Shown: positions 36,932 to 45,457, numbered from the stretch's first letter. The stretch: 64,000 bases of DNA from Blautia hansenii DSM 20583 (GCF_002222595.2 NZ_CP022413.2:3001950-3065949), one strand, 5' to 3'. Notes: generated by a model from the sequence alone, not told the origin. Translations and numbers: made by a program.

Positions 36932-37441
36932 ATGAAAAAAATAATACCTAAAAATACAATAAATTACACAAATATAACACCTGATAAATTATCTTCACGA
37001 ACAATGACAGTTCAAGAGAATGCTATTATTTCTAGTTTTATAAAAAAGTACAACAGACACAATAAAAAAGGTATTCTCATAACAACCTGTATGGGGTTAT
37101 CTTTTGCCTTTCTTTGCATATATAATGGCATTTTTGATTTTACCGCATTCGCTGGTTGTTCTATATGTTTTATAATTGCCTTTTCGATTAGCAGAAAACT
37201 ACTCCCATCTACTAAATCCTGCAGGTACATTCAAATTGGTCAATTACATGGTGTGTGGTCCTTAAGAAACAATAGTTCTCGTAATAAACTTTATTACTTT
37301 GATGTAGTTTTTCCAGACTCACTAACACGTATAAAAAATGTAAATTGCACACAGACAGAATATTCCAATGCAAAAGAAAACGATTATATATTAACCTTTT
37401 CTTTTGATGGTCGAACATCATATGGTTGCTTGTTAAGATAA
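36932..37441 (+). CDS. Two-helix membrane protein of unknown function
   Basis: A 169-residue protein with no family I recognise. A polar N-terminus of about 45 residues is followed by two adjacent membrane helices (about 48-66 and 69-87, ILITTCMGLSFAFLCIY and FAGCSICFIIAFSIS). A predicted cytoplasmic beta-rich domain comes last, containing HGVWSLRN, YYFDVVFPD and a C-terminal LTFSFDGRTSYG. A strong AGAGGTGAT ribosome site precedes the ATG, and a good terminator follows. It lies 7 bp downstream of the truncated mobC, so it is probably element cargo. Confidence 0.6.
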   Translation: MKKIIPKNTINYTNITPDKLSSRTMTVQENAIISSFIKKYNRHNKKGILITTCMGLSFAFLCIYNGIFDFTAFAGCSICFIIAFSISRKLLPSTKSCRYIQIGQLHGVWSLRNNSSRNKLYYFDVVFPDSLTRIKNVNCTQTEYSNAKENDYILTFSFDGRTSYGCLLR

Positions 37442-37442
37442 A

Positions 37443-37485
37443 AAGGATGTTCCTTTTATGTTTTAGTCATAGAAAGGACATCCTT
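37443..37485. terminator. Bidirectional terminator
   Basis: Stem AAGGATGT-CCTTT / AAAGGACATCCTT with a 16-base loop, with T-run on the plus side (ATTTTTTAT) and U-run on the minus side. It separates the two converging genes. Confidence 0.8.
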
Positions 37486-37501
37486 ATTTTTTATCTATTT
37501 A

Positions 37502-40500
37502 CTATTTATTCATGTCAAACTGAACTTCTGTTGACATGCGAGCTCTCTGAGATGCTCCATAAGTAATTCCGTCTTTAAATTCATTTACAGGTGTAATCGT
37601 ATTTTCTGTTGGATTATAGTCAAATACATGCCAGTATGTTCCCTGTTTTCCTGTTGGAACAGGATAGCCGGCATAAAACTGACCATCTACATATACTTCT
37701 ACAATAGCACCTGATGCTGACATTGCTGTGCTACTACTATATCCTCTGTTACTGTAATCATGAACATAGAAACTATATGTTCCATTTTCAGTTTTCTTAT
37801 AGATAGTAGTAGTTTCAGGACCATATGAGCTAGTATCATCCAAATCTAAGTCTGCATATTTTGTCGAATTATATGAATACTGCTTATTTGAATAATAAAT
37901 ATGGAAATATCCGTTTCCATCAGCAGCAGGTCCTACTAAGTGTGAATCCAAATCTGATGGACTGCTTCCCCATGTAAGTACTATTCTAAGATCTCCTTCT
38001 GGAAGTCCATCTCCAGTCGGAACTAATGCACCATTCTGCTGCATTACACTTACAGGTAATACAATGATGTTCAATGTATTAGATACATATCCTGCTTTTT
38101 CCATGTGGGCTGTATAGTTACCAACCGGAAGATCTACCTGATATTTTCCATTAGAATCCGTTTTTGTTGTTAATACAACATCTCCATCCTGTTTATTCCA
38201 TCCTTTTCTGAATGACATCTGAACATCTGAAATTACGCTTCCTGTAACAGCATTTTTAATTGTACCTTCTGCCACACCATAAATACCAAGGTTTTCTTCA
38301 TCAATAAGTAAGAATGTTTGTATATATTGCTCTTCATTGGCCACAACTTTCACGTCACACTCAAATGAAATGTATCCATCAGCTGTAATGATTACAACAT
38401 ATTCCCCTTCTTTTACTTTGATTTCATAATTTCCGTTTGCATCAGTTTTATCACTTGCAACCTCATTATAATTACCCTTATCGTACACAGTAACCGTTGC
38501 ATTCTTAATTGCAGCACTTCGATCATCGGCCTTGGCTACCATTCCTTTGATAGTACCTTTACTTGTAGCTGTACACTCATCCACTTTTAACAAGTTTTCA
38601 AAATGCCAGTTCTTTTTCAATGGACTATTATCCTTGCTCCAGAATTCCCATGTATATCCTATATCGAGCCAATCTCCAACAACACCTTCCTGAAGGGCTG
38701 AAATTTCACCATACATGTAAATATTAGCATCTAAACAGAATAAATTTAAGTTAGGCACGGATGCAGTTCCAGTAAATCCAGCACCAACAGATGCATTAAA
38801 ATCAATCAAATCCCATCTGTTACAGATTTCAAGAAGTCCAGCTACTCTTGGTCCAATTTTAGCTGAAGCTTCCAATTCTGGAAGTTCCAGTTTTGAATTC
38901 AGATCATCAATCATTCTAAGACGATTGTTTAATACCTGAATACCGGTTGTACCATCCAGTTTATAAACCATGTGCACTCTACCTTCTACACTATAATAAA
39001 TTGCCACCTGAACATAAACAGTTGCTCCTGGTACACCTGTTACTGGCACTTTTCCTAACTCAAAAATACCGCCTTTTGGCTCCCATGGACGTCCAAAATT
39101 ACCGTCATTCTGATAAAACTTGAATCCGCCGTCAATTTCAATTTCTGCTGGAAGTTTCAGATAGACATTATTAACATCAAATCCAGACCAACCAAGATCT
39201 ACATCTGCTTTATACAGAACTTTTGGTAAATCAATTTTAAATGTACCAAATAATTCTCCATCACCTAAACTCTTTTTAAGGTCAAACTTGATTTCCCCAG
39301 GACCACCTAATGAACCTGATGCATCTGCAATATTACCACGTGCAGCTCTTGAATATGTATTTACGAGAGTTACTCCTTCTGCTGGAATAAAACCGCTCAT
39401 ATCCATTGTTCCATATCCTTGCACATCAATAGAATCTACTGTTTCTTCTATTTCAGGAACTTCTGTTTCAACAATATATTTCCCATCCTCACTTGTCACT
39501 GAGATAAGTTTATACGGTGTCTGATCTGGCAGAACCAAAATTGTTCCCTCTGATAACTTTTCTGCCATATTCTGATCATCTAAGAAGATTCTATTTCCAT
39601 CAACGCTATATGTACAGTCTTCTGGTAATTCGATGACACCTTCTTTATATTCAATGTCACTTTCATAAGACTCATCAATTTTTTCGCTGTCAACAATTCC
39701 TTTAATTCCATCAATTGCTGCATCCGCCTCTGATTGTGAAAGTTCTCTTGTTGGATAAAACTTATTATTATCCAATCTAAAAATATCCATAGCAACTGCT
39801 GTTTCTACTTCCTGTTTATAGGTAATCTCATTCACATCATCACATACAACATCCTGAATTGGAACAAAACCTAACGCAAGCACAGATGTAGTAGCCGCAA
39901 ATTCCCTTGTTGCTGATTCGTCAGGATTAAATTCTGTTTCACCGTTTTCTGGAATGAATCCATTTGCATATGCAAGCAAAATAGCGTTCAGATTTTCATG
40001 TTCCTGAATATCTGTATATGGAAGTTCATCCTCATCATATTCTACCACATGTTCAGAATATCCCATTGCATCAACCAATGTCTGAATCCATTCTGCACGT
40101 GTTACAATATCTCCCGAAACCTGAACTGCCTCTACTTCATCATATTCTGCTTTAGCATTGATTACATAGGTTTTCCCATTCAATGTAATTTCTTCTGATA
40201 CTTCTACAACCTTTTTTGTACTTTCAGCAGCTTTTACTGGAATTGCTCCTGTACATAAAGGAAGCACCATTGAAATACAGAGCAATAAAGACAACATCGC
40301 TTTTAATCTTCTTTTCTTTATCACAATTACTGCAGCCAGAATTAATGCACCACTGCCTAATATCACATATAAGCCAATTGGTGCATGGTCACCTGTATCA
40401 ACATTGTTTCCCTTATGTGAATCATCTTTCGTTCCCGTATCATTGCTTGAATTATCATTCGGAGTATCACTTGGTTTTGTATTATCATTGATGTTCTCAT

Positions 40501-40831
40501 CATCCTCTGATGATACTACTAATGAATACTCTAATTCTTCCCTCGTCCCTGGGGCAGATGTTTCCACTTCTAATGAATTAGACTGATTATCGGAAATTTC
40601 CATTCCAGCTGGTATACTTCCACTAATCTTTAAATTTTCTACTTGTCCAGAACCCGTATTTTGAACTGCAATTTTTACATTAACTGAGTTCTCATCTGTG
40701 TTCTGTTCTACTTGCATTTCTAAAGATAAATGATCATCAACTTTTTCTTTTGCACATACTTCCTGTGCTGACATGCCGAATACCAATGTCATCATAATCA
40801 AGAATGCAAGTATTCTTAATTTTTTAAACAC
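37502..40831 (-). CDS. Large SLH/YfaP-domain surface protein with internal signal peptide
   Basis: An 1,109-residue secreted protein that looks like two proteins joined. Part 1 (1-175): signal peptide, a CARDB-like beta domain, an Asn/Asp/Ser/Thr linker, VDTGD (144-148), a membrane helix (152-170) and KKRR, which is the layout of a wall-sorting signal. Part 2 starts at once with a second signal peptide (about 176-201, ending PVKA). Then come SLH-like repeats (230-385), a beta-rich region, two carboxypeptidase-regulatory-like domains (about 765-945) and a C-terminal YfaP/DUF2135-like domain (DLRIVLTWGSSPSDLDSHL). The start is GTG with GGGAGGAAG upstream. Function unknown. Confidence 0.78.
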   Translation of the reverse strand: MFKKLRILAFLIMMTLVFGMSAQEVCAKEKVDDHLSLEMQVEQNTDENSVNVKIAVQNTGSGQVENLKISGSIPAGMEISDNQSNSLEVETSAPGTREELEYSLVVSSEDDENINDNTKPSDTPNDNSSNDTGTKDDSHKGNNVDTGDHAPIGLYVILGSGALILAAVIVIKKRRLKAMLSLLLCISMVLPLCTGAIPVKAAESTKKVVEVSEEITLNGKTYVINAKAEYDEVEAVQVSGDIVTRAEWIQTLVDAMGYSEHVVEYDEDELPYTDIQEHENLNAILLAYANGFIPENGETEFNPDESATREFAATTSVLALGFVPIQDVVCDDVNEITYKQEVETAVAMDIFRLDNNKFYPTRELSQSEADAAIDGIKGIVDSEKIDESYESDIEYKEGVIELPEDCTYSVDGNRIFLDDQNMAEKLSEGTILVLPDQTPYKLISVTSEDGKYIVETEVPEIEETVDSIDVQGYGTMDMSGFIPAEGVTLVNTYSRAARGNIADASGSLGGPGEIKFDLKKSLGDGELFGTFKIDLPKVLYKADVDLGWSGFDVNNVYLKLPAEIEIDGGFKFYQNDGNFGRPWEPKGGIFELGKVPVTGVPGATVYVQVAIYYSVEGRVHMVYKLDGTTGIQVLNNRLRMIDDLNSKLELPELEASAKIGPRVAGLLEICNRWDLIDFNASVGAGFTGTASVPNLNLFCLDANIYMYGEISALQEGVVGDWLDIGYTWEFWSKDNSPLKKNWHFENLLKVDECTATSKGTIKGMVAKADDRSAAIKNATVTVYDKGNYNEVASDKTDANGNYEIKVKEGEYVVIITADGYISFECDVKVVANEEQYIQTFLLIDEENLGIYGVAEGTIKNAVTGSVISDVQMSFRKGWNKQDGDVVLTTKTDSNGKYQVDLPVGNYTAHMEKAGYVSNTLNIIVLPVSVMQQNGALVPTGDGLPEGDLRIVLTWGSSPSDLDSHLVGPAADGNGYFHIYYSNKQYSYNSTKYADLDLDDTSSYGPETTTIYKKTENGTYSFYVHDYSNRGYSSSTAMSASGAIVEVYVDGQFYAGYPVPTGKQGTYWHVFDYNPTENTITPVNEFKDGITYGASQRARMSTEVQFDMNK

Positions 40832-40867
40832 TTCTCTTCCTCCCTTTTAGATATTGATATTTAAACA

Positions 40868-41122
40868 TAGGTACACTGTTGAAGCGCAAACTCTACACAC
40901 CTTTTTTGTTGCACCAACTGCAAATTAATTTATGCCGAGAAAATTCATTGTTTTAGGTAATTTAATGATTTATATAATGGATTTAAGGAAATAATCGTTA
41001 GATTTTTTCCTTAAAATACAAGAATCATTAAATTTGGTTCATGAAACAATGAAGGAATTGGAATAATTTAATTTGCGGTCGTTAGGCGTGCAGAAAGTGC
41101 CGTTTAACAGTACACACCTATT
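40868..41122. mobile_element. MITE-like foldback element
   Basis: A 255-bp imperfect inverted repeat that folds back on itself for nearly its whole length. The outer ends pair (ATAGGT...CACTGTT with AACAGTACACACCTAT), the middle pairs (GCAAATTAAT with ATTTAATTTGC, CATTGTTT with AAACAATG) and the core pairs (TTTAATGATT with AATCATTAAA, TTAAGGAAA with TTTCCTTAA). No protein is encoded. It lies directly upstream of the large surface-protein gene. A miniature transposon is the best reading; a long structured RNA is an alternative. Confidence 0.65.
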
Positions 41123-41147
41123 ATAGCACCAATTGTTGATTTTCTGT

Positions 41148-41257
41148 TGCCCAAATTCAAAAAATTCGTTATAATACTTAGTGTTTTGCATAGTTACATT
41201 ATAACATGTAACGGAGAGAAAGATGGTTGTCGTTAGCCATCTTTTTTTCTTTTTATA
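41148..41257 (+). ncRNA. Candidate small RNA with its own promoter and terminator
   Basis: TTGCCC (41148-41153), 17-base spacer, TATAAT (41171-41176): a good promoter. The predicted transcript (about 41183-41252) has hairpin GTTACAT/ATGTAAC (about 41194-41213) and a terminator hairpin AGATGG/CCATCT (41222-41243) followed by a T-run. The only frame inside, about 12 codons starting at ATGGTTGTC, overlaps the terminator, so a coding role is unlikely. Function unknown. Confidence 0.5.
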
Positions 41258-41306
41258 AAAAAAGCTAGGGCGAGGTGCGACTCATACGAGCCGTCCCTCG
41301 CCCTAT
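41253..41306 (-). terminator. Terminator facing the small RNA, on the minus strand
   Basis: Perfect 10-bp stem TAGGGCGAGG (41267-41276) / CCTCGCCCTA (41297-41306), followed on the minus strand by GCTTTTTTTAT. It would end transcription coming from the tRNA-Arg remnant at 41401. It shares its A/T tract with the opposing small-RNA terminator. Confidence 0.75.
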
Positions 41307-41312
41307 TCAGAG

Positions 41313-41394
41313 CTGTCTTTTTCCCGACAGCCCCTTTCTGCTAACAAAAGGCGGACGCACGTGAGTCAATCAAAACCACTGCATTTCCGCCTTT
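41313..41394 (-). other. GC-rich structured stretch downstream of the tRNA remnant
   Basis: Two further hairpins precede the terminator on the minus strand: AAAGGCGGA/TCCGCCTTT (41347-41355 and 41386-41394) and GCTGTC/GACAGC (41313-41318 and 41327-41332). The stretch is markedly more GC-rich than its surroundings. It may be the trailer of a former tRNA transcript or an unrecognised structured RNA. Confidence 0.4.
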
Positions 41395-41400
41395 GTCTAG

Positions 41401-41447
41401 CGTCTCGGGGAGGATTTGGACCTCTGACCCCTCGCTTAGGAGAGCGA
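41401..41447 (-). pseudogene. 3' half of a tRNA-Arg(CCU) gene, likely attachment-site remnant
   Basis: Reading the minus strand: anticodon loop CTCCTAA (anticodon CCU), 3' stem GCGAG, variable GGGTC, T-arm AGAGG-TCCAAAT-CCTCC and acceptor strand CCGAGAC plus discriminator G. The 5' half (acceptor, D-arm) is missing; the sequence beyond the anticodon stem is not tRNA-like. Breaks at the anticodon loop are typical of tRNA-targeting tyrosine recombinases, so this probably marks the edge of an integrated island. Confidence 0.65.
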
Positions 41448-41450
41448 ATA

Positions 41451-41774
41451 GGTAGTGTCAATTCCGGACAAGAACTATCATTATAAGCCCTTTAAAGTCA
41501 AGGCTTTTTTCTACTTCCGAGTCAAATCAAGTCAATCTCTGTACCCCGCATATATACCTTAGATAATACCTGTTTATTAGCAGAATATTTGCATCAGCTA
41601 ATACTTGGGGAATACCTTCGTGTCACCACCATTATGAAAAATATGGCTACCATCATTCAAGCATTCGAGAATGATAAACAATATGAAATTGAATTAATTT
41701 CTATACATAGAATACCCTACGTTAGACTGCTTGTCTACGGTGTTTTGACTACTAAATTACAACTGTAGTCTTTT
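41451..41774. other. Stretch without an assignable gene
   Basis: No start-to-stop gene is supported. A plus-strand frame is open from about 41520 to a stop at 41769 (segments LLAEYLHQLILGEYL and IIQAFENDKQYEIELIS) but has no suitable start or ribosome site, so it may be the tail of a lost gene. A GACTAC/GTAGTC hairpin (41744-41769) followed by T-rich sequence on the plus strand could be its old terminator. Confidence 0.35.
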
Positions 41775-42749
41775 CTATTTTTTCCATGTCAGACTAATTT
41801 TTTCTATTTTCTCAAGGATTGTCTCCTTAATCACATCCTGTAGATATGCCGGATTTAATCTCTTTTTCATATATGCAAGATATGTATCTTTCGTTTCATC
41901 AATCAAAACTGCTGTAAAGAATCTTTCCCAACTGAAAAAAGCTTCACTTTCTACATAATCATATGGAGCATCCAATATTTCAAGTACATGATTATTTTTC
42001 AGAATTCCGGCAGATAAAATCAGCCACTCAAAAGACTCCGGTAAATACAATACCACATTTTCGTATCCTTCTATTAACCTCAATACCCGGTCAATTTCTG
42101 ATCCAAAAGCAGCACCATCCGCAATGACAAGTATTTTTTCATTCTTATGGTCTCTCAAATAATGGAATACATTGGATTTCCCATTCATAGTTTCACATCG
42201 TAAATGATTTTCCCGACACACACAATCAAAAAACTGGTATCCCGAATTACTATCTTCAGTAATTACCAATTCCGGCTTTATGTCTTTCTCACGGGTAAGA
42301 GTACCATATATCCGATAAAATTCATGGTAGCTCTGCTTCAATGTTCCATACTTTCCAGATGTCCGGATTCCATAAATCTCTTCCACACTGTATGGTAAAG
42401 TCGGCAATGATTCTCTCGTAACAATCACATAATAATTGTCTGTTTTCTGAATTTCTCTGGCAAACTCCTCAGTCTTGATAAAATCATTTCCCTCATCAAT
42501 AAATACGATACTGTCCGTAATCTCCGCCAGTTGTCCTTTCCACAAAGCACCTTCCAGCACATAACATTTCTTATCGCATGTCAAATCTACCGGACTTCCT
42601 GTTGGATTGTTCACATACTCCTGAATCATATCTACAAGAGTAGTTTTTCCCGTAGCGCTGTCCCCGCGAATGATCGTCAAATTTCTCCGAAGTTCAAAAT
42701 CATATTTTAAACGTTTTGTTGATACAATAACTCTATGTTTCCCTCTCAT
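41775..42749 (-). CDS. Small P-loop ATPase-like protein of the DUF4869 gene set
   Basis: A 324-residue protein. Walker A is GDSATGKT (29-36) and Walker B is IVFIDEG (81-87), so the N-terminal half is a P-loop NTPase. The C-terminal half has LVITEDSNSG (Glu165) and ILVIADGAAFGSEID (Asp211), which are placed like the acidic residues of a Toprim-like nuclease fold, but a clear DxD is absent, so that is tentative. It follows the DUF4869 gene by 15 bp with a GGAGGAG ribosome site. Together with the upstream AAA ATPase gene this forms a three-gene set reminiscent of ATPase/Toprim defence pairs (inference). Confidence 0.65.
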   Translation of the reverse strand: MRGKHRVIVSTKRLKYDFELRRNLTIIRGDSATGKTTLVDMIQEYVNNPTGSPVDLTCDKKCYVLEGALWKGQLAEITDSIVFIDEGNDFIKTEEFAREIQKTDNYYVIVTRESLPTLPYSVEEIYGIRTSGKYGTLKQSYHEFYRIYGTLTREKDIKPELVITEDSNSGYQFFDCVCRENHLRCETMNGKSNVFHYLRDHKNEKILVIADGAAFGSEIDRVLRLIEGYENVVLYLPESFEWLILSAGILKNNHVLEILDAPYDYVESEAFFSWERFFTAVLIDETKDTYLAYMKKRLNPAYLQDVIKETILEKIEKISLTWKK

Positions 42750-42764
42750 CGTACCACTCCTCCA

Positions 42765-43202
42765 TTAGACAAATTCTCCCGCAATCGGTACCAGTTCTTT
42801 CATAGAGTGAACAATTTCGTTGGTATTCAAAATACGGATCGTAAAAGGTTCCTTACCAAAATCCATCAAATGCCGCAGATTTACCGTCCTGTCTTCCGAT
42901 TCTGCAATTTTAAGCAGCCATTTCGCACAGTTATCTCCACAAGTTGATGCATTGAAAATTTTATCTTTATTAAATTTAAAAAGGATTAAAGTTTTCACTC
43001 CGCCAGATAACCCGGTTGGCGGAATCTTTCCTAAAACCGGACTGTCTATTACTCCACTATCCAAAACTATTGACTTGTCTACATCCTGAATCATTTCTTT
43101 CACAAACGGATCTACAATCCAACTGTCTTCATAATCATATTTAAAATAAGCCGATGTATTATATACCGCTTCCTTCATATCACCATAATAAATATTCAGC
43201 AT
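42765..43202 (-). CDS. DUF4869-like protein
   Basis: A 145-residue protein starting MLNIYYGDMKEAVYNTSAYF. The pattern, with DSPVLGKIPPTGLSGGVKTL and NASTCGDNCAKWLLKIA, matches DUF4869 as I remember it, a family of unknown function in clostridia. I chose ATG at 43202 (AGGGAA ribosome site just upstream) instead of a GTG nine codons earlier. No catalytic motif is obvious; it may be a target-sensing or partner protein for the adjacent ATPases. It lies between the two ATPase genes, 56 and 15 bp away. Confidence 0.7.
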   Translation of the reverse strand: MLNIYYGDMKEAVYNTSAYFKYDYEDSWIVDPFVKEMIQDVDKSIVLDSGVIDSPVLGKIPPTGLSGGVKTLILFKFNKDKIFNASTCGDNCAKWLLKIAESEDRTVNLRHLMDFGKEPFTIRILNTNEIVHSMKELVPIAGEFV

Positions 43203-43258
43203 AAAATTCCCTTCCTTTTCATCTATCACATTCTACAATGACCGCAATTACTTTTTTC

Positions 43259-44653
43259 TCATTCACCGCGAGCACCCCGCCCTGCTTTTCTAAATGCTCT
43301 GGCAATTTTCAAACTATCGGTTTCTTCATAAATCTCTTCTGATTGTCCACCCAATGTAATGCTTCTAATATACATATTACGAAGATTGTTACTTTCTCTT
43401 ACATTCTTCATATGGATATAACGATTATTTGGATTCGTAGTAGAGAACATAATGCTTTCCTTATCAATCATTTCAAGTGCACGAAGATTATGTGATGTAA
43501 AAATCAATTGTCCTTTTGCGCTCTTTTTGAAAATATCAAACAATTCTCCCAACATGTATTCAAAAATTCCGGAATCAAGTTCGTCAATCACAAGGCAAAC
43601 CGAAGGATTTCCAAATGCTTGTATGAGTGCATTCAGAATGGAAATGATTTTAATAATTCCCTCTGATTCCATTCTGATCGGAATCTCTTTCATACCCTCT
43701 TTCTTTGACATTAATTCCAGTTTCCATCCTTCTTCTCCATCATCCAATGATTGTTTCCCGTAATTTTTAATCGTTACCTGCAATCCTGGAATGATTGTGT
43801 ATAACACAATATTAATCTGTTCAACAATTGTCTCTAACAGATTTTTCCTTTCCTCGTCCACCAAGATCGGTTCTGTCAAAGATACCGTAAAATCCCCTTT
43901 TGCTCCCATGTTATCATTTTCAATCCGAAATGCCATCGGCAAGACAAAATTACCGGAAATCACTCCTGAATGGGTATTCCGAATCACAAATAAATCTTTC
44001 AAAGCAAATTCAGACAAAGAAGAAATAATAACTGAAAATTGTTGAAATCCATTTTTGTATTCTCTGCAGAATATATCCCGACTACTCTCACCAAAAATAT
44101 AAGAGCAGTTGCTTTTTTCTGCCATTTTACGCGCTACAATCAAATCTGTTTTTATGTCTTTATTCTCTTCCAAGATTTCATCCAGTCTTTTCTGTGGTTT
44201 AAAAATAGTATTCGTCTGATCTCTTTGGTAATCCATAAATACCGTCTTATTTGTTCTGATTCCATTTTCATTCTTTGCACCACTCAATGTTTCTCGACTG
44301 ATAACGACCACTTTTTCTTCTCTGCTCAGACTTAGTCTGTATCCTATTTCAAACACAATTCCATTCATAAAAAGATTGAAATCTGCAAAAATCTCTGCAG
44401 TATCCGAGTCCATGTTCATGTAATCTTCTAACGACTGATCAAGATCATCTCCTATCATTACTTTTTGTAAAAAATACAATGCATCAACAATCGCTGTTTT
44501 TCCTGAACCATTTTGGCCGTAAATCCCCAGTATTTCTACTTTATCTGCTGATAAAATTTTGTTTACAGTATTCGGCATATATATAGTGCCCCTTTTTACA
44601 TTTTTAATATTTGTCAATTGTAATGATGACAAACGAACAATCGGTCTTTTCAT
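43259..44653 (-). CDS. AAA-family ATPase, ABC/SMC-like (AAA15 type)
   Basis: About 464 residues. The N-terminus starts with a beta-strand SSLQLTNIKNV, then Walker A GIYGQNGSGKTAIVDAL. The C-terminal lobe has the Walker B VCLVIDELDSGIFEYML and a QLIFTSHNLRALE histidine switch. This is the COG1106/AAA15 layout of overcoming-lysogenisation-defect-like and AbiL/RloA-type ATPases. The start at 44653 is favoured by AAGGAG 10 bases upstream; an ATG nine codons earlier (44680) lacks one. It is the first gene of the set with DUF4869 and the small P-loop protein. A phage-defence role is inferred from family and setting. Confidence 0.75.
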   Translation of the reverse strand: MKRPIVRLSSLQLTNIKNVKRGTIYMPNTVNKILSADKVEILGIYGQNGSGKTAIVDALYFLQKVMIGDDLDQSLEDYMNMDSDTAEIFADFNLFMNGIVFEIGYRLSLSREEKVVVISRETLSGAKNENGIRTNKTVFMDYQRDQTNTIFKPQKRLDEILEENKDIKTDLIVARKMAEKSNCSYIFGESSRDIFCREYKNGFQQFSVIISSLSEFALKDLFVIRNTHSGVISGNFVLPMAFRIENDNMGAKGDFTVSLTEPILVDEERKNLLETIVEQINIVLYTIIPGLQVTIKNYGKQSLDDGEEGWKLELMSKKEGMKEIPIRMESEGIIKIISILNALIQAFGNPSVCLVIDELDSGIFEYMLGELFDIFKKSAKGQLIFTSHNLRALEMIDKESIMFSTTNPNNRYIHMKNVRESNNLRNMYIRSITLGGQSEEIYEETDSLKIARAFRKAGRGARGE

Positions 44654-44848
44654 CTTTATTCTTCTCCTTACAACCATCATTCCACACTATATGCTATGAC
44701 TATAACGATACCACAAAGCATTGATTTCCTCAATATTTTTCTCTGTTTACGAATTTTTTATTCGTTTCTTTAAATTCTATTTCTGTATTTGTAACTCACC
44801 TAAAATTCTGCACATCGAATTTTTCCACTAAAATCACACTATTTTTCA

Positions 44849-44932
44849 TTACTTCATTGCCTTCGCCAACGAAGCCAACAATGCTTTCATTTCCGGATTT
44901 ACCAATACTTTTACTTCCTTGTGAATCCCCAT
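44849..44932 (-). CDS. Possible 27-residue peptide
   Basis: A short frame, ATG at 44932, encoding a basic amphipathic peptide (HKEVKVLVNPEMKALLASL). It begins 13 bp after the ParB-fragment stop. No good ribosome site is seen, so translation would depend on coupling. It may be a chance frame. Confidence 0.25.
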   Translation of the reverse strand: MGIHKEVKVLVNPEMKALLASLAKAMK

Positions 44933-44945
44933 CATTCAATAATAT

Positions 44946-45242
44946 TTACTTCGCTTTTCTTTGCCCAATTTCTTGATTCTCTGTGCCTGTGACAAAGAAG
45001 GCACAGCCTGCACATAATCCACCGCTTCCAATAACTGTCTTTACTCTTCTTTTTTGTTTTGTGGTCAATTTGACCTTTTTTCTTCCTGATTTTTTCAGAA
45101 CATCATACTTCATTTTGTAAGCAAAAGCCTTTTTACTAAAACTGATTTTTTCTCTGTGCAAATTGGAATCTATCATACTCAAAATTGATTCATCTTCGGT
45201 CATTAACGGATAATTACCGGTACTTTTTGATACTTCTGCCAT
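44946..45242 (-). pseudogene. ParB-like fragment of an integrative element
   Basis: A 98-codon frame whose segment MTEDESILSMIDSNLHREK, followed by KKAFAYKMKYDVLKK, matches the central region of ParB-like proteins carried by integrative elements. The N-terminal nuclease-like part (with GERR-type motif) is missing, and the C-terminal third (CAGCAFFVTGTENQEI) is unlike ParB, so it is cut at both sides. It supports the presence of a decayed element between the tRNA remnant at 41.4 kb and the tRNA-Arg at 45.4 kb. Confidence 0.55.
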
Positions 45243-45331
45243 CGTTTTCTATTAGCTACAGCTAATATATTTCTCTATTGTGTTAGCTGAAAATCATCTT
45301 CAAAGAAATAATCCGTTGTATTTTTCTAATC

Positions 45332-45380
45332 AAAAAAGCGTCCCATTATTTGTAATTTCACAAATTATCGAACGCTTTCT
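45332..45380 (-). terminator. Terminator of tRNA-Arg
   Basis: Imperfect stem AAAGCGT...ATTTGT / ACAAAT...ACGCTTTTTT with U-run on the minus strand, starting a few bases after the tRNA 3' end. Confidence 0.75.
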
Positions 45381-45385
45381 TTTAA

Positions 45386-45457
45386 CGTTTCCTGCGGGAA
45401 TCGAACCCACAACTAGTGCTTAGGAGGCACTTGTTATATCCATTTAACTAAGGAAAC
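45386..45457 (-). tRNA. tRNA-Arg (anticodon CCU)
   Basis: A complete 72-nt cloverleaf on the minus strand: acceptor GTTTCCT / AGGAAAC, discriminator G, anticodon stem AGTGC / GCACT with loop CTCCTAA (anticodon CCU), T-arm GTGGG-TTCGATT-CCCGC. The CCA end is not encoded. It reads AGG codons. It shares the nine bases CTCCTAAGC with the tRNA fragment at 41401-41447, but the arms differ, so they are different genes. Confidence 0.92.

Noticed and set aside
41219..41257. A 12-codon peptide (ATGGTTGTC...) preceded by GGAGAG, possible small toxin
   Set aside because: The frame is the terminator hairpin and its T-run; the phenylalanines come from the T-run. No toxin-like helix.
41401..41447. Functional tRNA
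   Set aside because: The acceptor 5' strand and D-arm are missing, so it cannot fold as a tRNA.
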